A DNA stretch of 64,000 bases. It comes from Paenibacillus_E qinlingensis_A. Lineage in GTDB: Bacteria > Bacillota > Bacilli > Paenibacillales > NBRC-103111. Positions 58,882 through 64,000 of the stretch are shown here, one piece after another. The stretch spans positions 128,240 through 192,239 of the forward strand of contig NZ_JAVDSB010000012.1 of NCBI RefSeq assembly GCF_031455095.1, given 5' to 3'. The notes under the pieces are model-generated. The model made no database searches, had not been told where the DNA came from, and saw only the letters and a list, made by a program, of their open reading frames with translations. Every line of letters starts with the position of its first letter. Position 1 is the first letter of the stretch. Position numbers and translations under genes: made by a program.

Positions 58882-59921
58882 TACCTCACCTCTCTTATCT
58901 TTTGCTTATTTGTTAAAGTATCTTGATTATGGTAATTTCCAAGTACGGTGTCACACAATTCCTCCATACTTGTACTCACCATGCCATATTGATGTTGAAG
59001 CTTCTTAAAATGCTCAATAATTTTTCGGAATGCTGCCATATTAGCTTCTTCATCATTTGAAAAATTGTAGGGATGCCACCAAAGATGATACACAAGTCCG
59101 TGTTGTGCGGCATACGTCATACTAGAAAGCACGCGGTTTAACCTAAGTGATTCCAACATTTTTGTCTTTTTTGAGTAGGGTCTTAGGAAGTGACTCGCTG
59201 GCAAGTTAATAGGAATTTGTTTATGTAGTTCTTTTAACGAGTAGCAATTATGTCCAGAAAGATTTACATAGGAATCTACCAAACGAAAAATTCGTTTCAC
59301 GATGGAGTCAGACCTGGAGTAACCTTTCCGATAAACCCAGTGTGCTGGATTCCCGCGGTAGGAAAGAATGCCATGCTTCTTCAAAACTTTTATGTATTTG
59401 TCATTTACTTGGTTTCTGGGAAAGATGATGCTTTTCAGTTCTAATCCTTTCTCCTTGGCAGTCCGTACAGCAGCTTTCAAATCCGCTTCAAAATGCTCTA
59501 GAGATTGCCCCTGCTCCAAGCAATAATAGTGCGAGAATGTGTGGGTTGAGATCCACTGATTTCGCGTCTCTTTAATTGCCTTAATTAATGAAGGAGCATA
59601 ATGATGAGGATCCAACAATTCATTAAAGCCTACATTCCCATTCTTTATATAAGGATAAGGAGACAGGTCAGCTACGGTGTAATCAGGTACTAAGCGCGGT
59701 AAGTTATTTGCTAGTTCTTCAAAATTATCGAAGAATAAAAGTCCAACAATCGCCCAGGTAGCGTGAATATCATAATCTTCTAGATAAGCAAGAAGTTTTG
59801 GGATTAATTGTCTTTCACTTGACATCTGTTCGGTATACTGATGAAGTGAATAGATATCCCGAATTCCCCAATACATTTCAAAATCAAGTGAGATGACAAA
59901 TTGACCCTGTATTTTTCTCAT
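58881..59921 (-). CDS. Polysaccharide deacetylase-family protein
   Basis: The protein has 346 residues from the ATG at 59921 (MRKIQGQFVISLDFEMYWGI), behind GGAGAACAT; upstream residues would overlap galE. The metal pair is in ISLDFEMYWG (D-x-E), with IHATWAIVGLLFFD, STHTFSHYYCLEQG (metal His pair, about 144-157) and SIIFPRNQVNDKYI following. This variant of the NodB fold is found next to polysaccharide biosynthesis genes and may act on the polymer or its precursor. It is the second gene of the operon, 20 bases after galE. Confidence 0.83.
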   Translation of the reverse strand: MRKIQGQFVISLDFEMYWGIRDIYSLHQYTEQMSSERQLIPKLLAYLEDYDIHATWAIVGLLFFDNFEELANNLPRLVPDYTVADLSPYPYIKNGNVGFNELLDPHHYAPSLIKAIKETRNQWISTHTFSHYYCLEQGQSLEHFEADLKAAVRTAKEKGLELKSIIFPRNQVNDKYIKVLKKHGILSYRGNPAHWVYRKGYSRSDSIVKRIFRLVDSYVNLSGHNCYSLKELHKQIPINLPASHFLRPYSKKTKMLESLRLNRVLSSMTYAAQHGLVYHLWWHPYNFSNDEEANMAAFRKIIEHFKKLQHQYGMVSTSMEELCDTVLGNYHNQDTLTNKQKIREVR

Positions 59922-59940
59922 ATGTTCTCCAACCAATGAT

Positions 59941-60984
59941 TTATACCCAACTTCTTTCCAGTTCAAAAGAACTCTCATAGCCGTTTGGATTATTCACTTG
60001 CCAACGCCAAGCATCTATACACATTTCTTCAATGCCTTTATGAGCTTCCCAACCTAACTCAACTTTGGCCTTTGTCGGATCCGCATAACAAACTGCAACA
60101 TCACCAGGTCTGCGCTCAACAATTGAGTAAGGGATGATTTTCCCAGTTATTCTTTCAAAAGTATGAATCATCTCTAGCACACTATAACCCCTTCCAGTAC
60201 CTAAGTTGTAGGCGTTCACCCCAGTAGCACCGGACATTACTTTCTCAATTGCCTTAACATGTCCCAGCGCCAAATCTGTTACGTGAAGGTAGTCACGAAT
60301 ACCTGTACCATCAGGTGTTGGATAATTATTTCCATAAATATTCATTTCTCTTAACTTACCAGCAGCAACTTGGGTAATAAATGGGGTTAAATTATTTGGC
60401 GTACCATTCGGATACTCACCTAATCGCCCACTCTGATGTGCACCAACTGGATTGAAGTATCGCAGTGGAATAATACTCCATTCCTTATCTGACACGTATA
60501 GATCCCTTAAGATTTCTTCAATCATTAACTTGGATCGACCATAAGGGTTAGTTGCTTCTAATAGATTGTCTTCTGAAATTGGAACCTGTGTCTGCAAGCC
60601 GTACACGGTTGCTGAAGAACTAAAGACCAATTTCTTTACTTCATATTTCTTCATCATTTCAATGAGTGTTACAGTACCATTAATGTTATTATCATAGTAT
60701 TTAAGAGGTAAATGTATCGACTCTCCAACCGCTTTCAAACCTGCCAAATGAATAACAGCATCGATACTATTCTCCGAAAAAACTTTCTCCAATAATTGCT
60801 TATCACGCATATCAAGTTCATAGAATCGAAAACTTTTATTCGTTACTTCATAGATTCTTCGTAGAACTTCTGGCTGACTATTACTAAAATTGTCGAACAA
60901 CACGATATCATATCCAGCATTAAGCATCTCGACACTAGTATGAGCCCCTATAAATCCACTGCCACCAGTGATTAAAATAGCCAT
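59941..60984 (-). CDS. galE: UDP-glucose 4-epimerase
   Basis: This 347-residue extended SDR begins MAILITGGSGFIGAHTSVEM. It has VIHLAGLKAVGESIHLPLKY, the catalytic VFSSSATVYG with YGRSKLMIE (Tyr-x3-Lys, about 149-153), PLRYFNPVGAHQSGRLGEYP and GTGRGYSVLEMI. It interconverts UDP-glucose and UDP-galactose (or the N-acetyl forms), supplying a donor for the repeat unit. It is the first gene of the 17-gene minus-strand operon. Its upstream region holds several GATACA/TGTATC palindromes. Confidence 0.95.
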   Translation of the reverse strand: MAILITGGSGFIGAHTSVEMLNAGYDIVLFDNFSNSQPEVLRRIYEVTNKSFRFYELDMRDKQLLEKVFSENSIDAVIHLAGLKAVGESIHLPLKYYDNNINGTVTLIEMMKKYEVKKLVFSSSATVYGLQTQVPISEDNLLEATNPYGRSKLMIEEILRDLYVSDKEWSIIPLRYFNPVGAHQSGRLGEYPNGTPNNLTPFITQVAAGKLREMNIYGNNYPTPDGTGIRDYLHVTDLALGHVKAIEKVMSGATGVNAYNLGTGRGYSVLEMIHTFERITGKIIPYSIVERRPGDVAVCYADPTKAKVELGWEAHKGIEEMCIDAWRWQVNNPNGYESSFELERSWV

Positions 60985-61048
60985 CTTTAGTTACACCCTT
61001 TCAAGGTACTAGTCTCATAGTTTACTAGATTTAAAACTTGAAATTCAT

Positions 61049-61196
61049 GATACAAAATGGATTCGAATTCGATATTTATGAAACGTTTTGTATCATTTAT
61101 ATTTTAAATATACGATACAAAATGTATCGTGTCAAGCGCTACTTTGCCTCACTCTAGTTCGTTTCCATCTTAAATCTTAAATACATTTTGTATCAT
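61049..61196. promoter_or_regulatory. Cluster of GATACA-AAA-TGTATC palindromes upstream of galE
   Basis: CGATACAAAATGTATCG at 61113-61129 is a perfect palindrome. Related sites are GATACAAAATGGATTC (61049-61064), a half-site TTTTGTATC (61086-61094) and ATACATTTTGTATC (61181-61194). They lie between galE and the stop of the LCP gene, the only promoter-sized gap before the polysaccharide operon. An operator for an unknown repressor or activator is the likely meaning. Confidence 0.65.
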
Positions 61197-61218
61197 TCCT
61201 ATGGTAGATTAACCTATA

Positions 61219-62247
61219 TTATTCCCTTTGAAAATAATCCTGAGTTATCTTTTTCACTTCATCCATATCTGGAATCCAGTACCACACATTGTTCTTAACT
61301 AAGGGGTCCATCTCCAAACTCGAATGTCCTGGTATCTGAATATAACTAAAATCTGATGCCTTAACTCCATTTAATAACCAAGCTAAACTAAGTAAATCCC
61401 CATCAGAAAAATTTGTATCAGAGATATCTTTCTTAACTAATGAAAGTAATTTAGGCAACTTCGGAAGTTGCTTCGGTTGAAGTAGTTTTACAGCAATTTC
61501 TTTCAAAACCTGTGACTGATTAAACTGTCTCCCAAAATCCCCGTTTTGCAATGAATGTCTCTCCCGTACTAAACTAAGCGTGGTCGCCCCGTCAATGTGC
61601 TGCATGCCTTGATGAAGAAGCAGTGATGACTCACCTAAATAGATGTCCTCCATGACCTCAATATCAATACCACCAATTTCATCAATCATGTTTATAAAAC
61701 CTCTGAAATTAGTTTTTACGTAATAATTAATTGGAATATTTAAGAAACTACTTACAGTTTGTAGTACTAATTGGGTACCTTCCTTATTTCCCCCATGTAG
61801 TTCACCAACGATATGAGCATGATTAATTTTTGTATAACCTACATTGTCTACTGCAACTCTTGAATCTCGCGGAATTGAAACGATGGCAACTTTTTTTTCA
61901 TTTGGCATCACATGTGCCACAATAATTACATCTGATCGAGAGTCTTCGTTCCCAATAGCATCCGTTCCAAGAATAAGGACATTAAAGGATGAGTACTTTT
62001 CTGCTTTATCTACTTTTATAGTTGCTGCTGTTGGTTCTGATTGTACGATCTTAGTATCATCATTGAGTTGGGCTGGTTGATTGGACTGATTTATGGGATA
62101 TGATGATATCGCTTGATAATTAGGTGTAGATAATACAGGTAATTCACTTCCTTGAAAGTGATGGTTGGGCTCGAAACTCAAGTAAATCCAACAACTACTT
62201 GCGAGCCCTAAAGAAGCAACAAAGTAATAAATAGCTCTTCGTTTCAT
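61219..62247 (-). CDS. LytR-CpsA-Psr (LCP) family glycopolymer ligase
   Basis: The 342-residue protein has an N-terminal signal anchor (about 5-25: YYFVASLGLASSCWIYLSF) and a Ser/Gln/Asn-rich stalk (about 30-85). The LCP domain reads FNVLILGTDAIGNEDSRSDVI (in part: LILGTDA, SRSDVIIV), VAIVSIPRDSRVAV (conserved Arg), KINHAHIVGELHGG, and TLSLVRERHSLQNGDFGRQF. These are the polyprenyl-pyrophosphate-binding Arg/Asp set. It transfers the finished glycopolymer from undecaprenyl pyrophosphate to peptidoglycan. It stands apart from the galE operon, but both upstream regions share the GATACA palindromes. Confidence 0.92.
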   Translation of the reverse strand: MKRRAIYYFVASLGLASSCWIYLSFEPNHHFQGSELPVLSTPNYQAISSYPINQSNQPAQLNDDTKIVQSEPTAATIKVDKAEKYSSFNVLILGTDAIGNEDSRSDVIIVAHVMPNEKKVAIVSIPRDSRVAVDNVGYTKINHAHIVGELHGGNKEGTQLVLQTVSSFLNIPINYYVKTNFRGFINMIDEIGGIDIEVMEDIYLGESSLLLHQGMQHIDGATTLSLVRERHSLQNGDFGRQFNQSQVLKEIAVKLLQPKQLPKLPKLLSLVKKDISDTNFSDGDLLSLAWLLNGVKASDFSYIQIPGHSSLEMDPLVKNNVWYWIPDMDEVKKITQDYFQRE

Positions 62248-62278
62248 ATATCACCCTTCTTATTCATTTATTCATCAA

Positions 62279-62331
62279 TGTAACAAATCGTATCTTTTAC
62301 TCGTCTACTTTACGATACATTATGTAACATG
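62279..62331. promoter_or_regulatory. GATACA-type sites upstream of the LCP gene
   Basis: CGATACATTATGTAAC (about 62313-62328) and GTAACAAATCGTATC (about 62280-62294) resemble the palindromes before galE, with one changed base in each right or left half (TGTAAC for TGTATC). They lie 30-85 bases before the LCP start. Confidence 0.5.
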
Positions 62332-62393
62332 TCAACTATTTACTTTTAGCTTTATACAACACTGTATTACTTAACTTTCCATACATTCAAACA

Positions 62394-62427
62394 GAAAAAA
62401 AGACGGTGAAAATCACCGTCCTTTTCT
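62394..62427 (-). terminator. Terminator of beta-helix paralogue 3
   Basis: On the minus strand GGACGGTGA-TTT-TCACCGTC is followed by TTTTTTT. The left part overlaps the stop codon region of the gene at 62426. Confidence 0.88.
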
Positions 62428-63760
62428 ATCGATTTATAATTGCAGCTTTTCTCGCTTGAATTTTATTATTACTCTCTTTAACATTAGAGAATGGTTTCCC
62501 CGTCACATAAGTTCCAAATTGAATACCATAATCAACTTCACTTATATCATTTCCTGTAATTGTGCCATTGACTGCTCCTTGCCATGTCCAGATCCCATTA
62601 CTTCCTCTTATTATTTTATTTCCTGAAATTTCAAAGTTTGCCACATCCCCAATTCGCATTCCGCTTGTACCACTCTGATTTGAACTTGCTCCCATTGTGA
62701 TGGTATTATTTAATATTTTAATTCGATCAACCAAAAGTTCAGCGGAGACTTCAATGCCACCATAAAAGCTCCCCACACCATCTATGTTGTTTCCACTTAC
62801 AATGACATCGTTAGCATAAATAGATATCCCTGCGTACATATCCATTCCTGGTACTGGATTACTCGCCACATATTGATTATTGTTCAAGAAAGAATTTATG
62901 ACATGGTTATTTGAAACAGTAATACCTGGAGTTGCAATTTTAATACCTCTTTTTCCAACCCGCTCAAATGTATTCCCACTTATTACAGAGTTAGATAGAA
63001 CAGTGCTTGAATCGAAATAGATCCCATCACCGTCATCTTTTGGTGATATATCCGAGATCGTATTATTACTAATTGTAATATTCTTTGCAATTGTACCATT
63101 ATAACTCGAAACCATTACCCCTCTTGATACAGCGGGCGCATTTTTCGCTCTAACACCATTTATCACATTATTATCTAACAAAACTCCTACGATCCCTGTT
63201 TTTATCATTACTCCTGCAACGAGGTCAGTTGAATAACTCCCCCCTTGGGTAATGTTTTTAATGGTACTGTTAGTCACTTTTATATTGGATATATTCTCAT
63301 ATAGAGAAACTCCTACTTTGCTGAGATTATTTCCATCAAAAATTAATTTATCAATCTCAACATTACTTCCTCTGATCCCAATTACTTCTGCTGCATGTCC
63401 GGTTCCAGTCATCTTAATAGTAGATCCATTCCCTTGCAATTTAACATTAGCTGCAACTGCCAATGGAGCTCCGACGGCAATTGTAAACTGTCCATTTGAG
63501 GGAAATACAACTGTTCCACCCGCGACAGCTGCAGCATCCAGAGCCTGTTTAATCGTACTATAATCGGCAACATTAAATACCTTACCAGTTGGTGTAGTGG
63601 GTGGCGTAGGAGGCGTTGGAGTAACAATAGCAGGTGTTGCTACTTTTGTTGTCTTTTTTCCATCAAAGATGTAGGCCCCATCATCGGGAATAACAACATA
63701 ACAAGGTTTCCCATTTGCGAAAGCAGTATCTAACGCCTTTTGCATTTCTGCATCAACCAT
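62426..63760 (-). CDS. Right-handed beta-helix protein with Pro/Thr linker, paralogue 3
   Basis: The 444-residue protein is preceded by AAAAGGAGATG. A 45-residue head (MVDAEMQKALDTAFANGKPC, DDGAYIFDGKKTTKV) and a PTPPTPPTTP linker lead to a beta-helix domain. Its middle (GDGIYFDSSTVLSNS, KRGIKIATPGITVSNNHVIN, MYAGISIYANDVIVSGNNID, GTSGMRIGDV, GIWTWQGAVNGTITGN) is very close to paralogue 1. There is no signal peptide or anchor. Right-handed helices of this type bind or cleave polysaccharide. The gene is separate from the LCP gene and ends at a strong terminator. Confidence 0.78.
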   Translation of the reverse strand: MVDAEMQKALDTAFANGKPCYVVIPDDGAYIFDGKKTTKVATPAIVTPTPPTPPTTPTGKVFNVADYSTIKQALDAAAVAGGTVVFPSNGQFTIAVGAPLAVAANVKLQGNGSTIKMTGTGHAAEVIGIRGSNVEIDKLIFDGNNLSKVGVSLYENISNIKVTNSTIKNITQGGSYSTDLVAGVMIKTGIVGVLLDNNVINGVRAKNAPAVSRGVMVSSYNGTIAKNITISNNTISDISPKDDGDGIYFDSSTVLSNSVISGNTFERVGKRGIKIATPGITVSNNHVINSFLNNNQYVASNPVPGMDMYAGISIYANDVIVSGNNIDGVGSFYGGIEVSAELLVDRIKILNNTITMGASSNQSGTSGMRIGDVANFEISGNKIIRGSNGIWTWQGAVNGTITGNDISEVDYGIQFGTYVTGKPFSNVKESNNKIQARKAAIINR

Positions 63761-63903
63761 TTTTATTCATCTCCTTTTTATTTTTCTAGCATTTTTGTCA
63801 TCCGACAAATTCATACTATAATCCAGTTTATGTAAACCCAGACTGTTTGCTCCCGGCCAATGACTCTATGATAATGACACTTCAAGATCTAATTGATTGA
63901 TAG

Positions 63904-64000
63904 CAAATAGAGTAGGCCCATGCATAGTTGCATGGGCCTCTCACAGAACCGAACGTGCGGGTCATCGCATTCGGCTCCTCCGTGCTTATCCCCTCTGGGG
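63904..64000 (-). mobile_element. 3' end of a group II intron (domains V and VI)
   Basis: On the minus strand the segment 63977-63946 folds as domain V: GAGCCGAA pairs with TTCGGTTC, then an asymmetric CG bulge and TGCG/CGCA. It is followed at 63942-63910 by domain VI, GAGGCCCATGC / GCATGGGCCTACTC, with an unpaired A (complement of 63913) as branch point about eight bases before the probable intron end near 63905. The reverse transcriptase/maturase frame would lie beyond the window. Bases 63761-63903 hold no recognisable gene. Confidence 0.8.

Overview
The window comes from a spore-forming, low-to-medium GC Gram-positive bacterium, most likely Paenibacillaceae (Paenibacillus or a close relative). 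The support is an alpha/beta-type small acid-soluble spore protein, a YjcZ-type sporulation peptide, a GerP-type germination cluster, DUF1128 and DUF2621 proteins otherwise known from Bacillales, a futalosine menaquinone pathway, and PBSX-like tail genes. No rRNA, tRNA or CRISPR array was recognised. Base composition is uneven: the menaquinone genes at the left end are GC-rich, while the polysaccharide region at the right is clearly AT-rich.

Layout. (1) 1-16.6 kb is chromosomal backbone. It holds the end of a 2-hydroxyacid dehydrogenase, mqnD/mqnB, ArsR-DUF2087 and AraC regulators, a GT2/GtrA pair, spore genes (SASP, Hsp20, four GerPA/GerPF-like proteins and a GerPC-like protein), a FAD-Rieske oxidoreductase, a GNAT, DUF1128, TetR, YigZ, pgi, and a hydroxyisobutyrate-dehydrogenase-like enzyme fused to a PilZ domain. 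Two intergenic stretches carry the same dispersed palindromic repeat, and each is followed by a tandem repeat of its own. (2) 16.7-33.2 kb is a contractile phage-tail element. It has sheath, tube, a frameshifted tail chaperone, tape measure, LysM hub protein, baseplate, tail fibre, holin and lysin, plus an ArpU-like activator, an Xre repressor and an ImmA-type protease. Terminase, portal, capsid and integrase genes are absent, so it reads as a tailocin (diffocin/PBSX-like, headless) and not an intact prophage. A near-perfect set of operator palindromes brackets the activator promoter. (3) 33.3-38.6 kb is housekeeping: ppnP, tkt, purU, nfo and a DUF2621 membrane protein. (4) 38.6-63.8 kb is a cell-surface polysaccharide locus. 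A 17-gene collinear block (galE down to a polysaccharide deacetylase) encodes a complete WbpA-B-E-D-I type route to a UDP-2,3-diacetamido-uronic acid, an initiating sugar-phosphate transferase, three GT4 glycosyltransferases, Wzx, Wzy and Wzz, a FemAB-like transferase and three deacetylase-family proteins. An LCP ligase gene lies upstream. Three paralogous right-handed beta-helix (pectate-lyase-like) proteins flank the block. (5) The last 100 bases are the 3' end (domains V-VI) of a group II intron on the minus strand.

How the parts work together. The tailocin would be held off by Xre and released when the ImmA-like protease removes it. The activator promoter then fires, the tail operon is read leftwards, and holin plus lysin free the particles. 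The polysaccharide locus follows a Wzx/Wzy scheme: a lipid-linked repeat containing diacetamido-uronic acid is built, flipped and polymerised, and LCP can then attach it to peptidoglycan. Several intergenic regions around galE and the LCP gene share a second, unrelated palindrome that looks like a local operator family.
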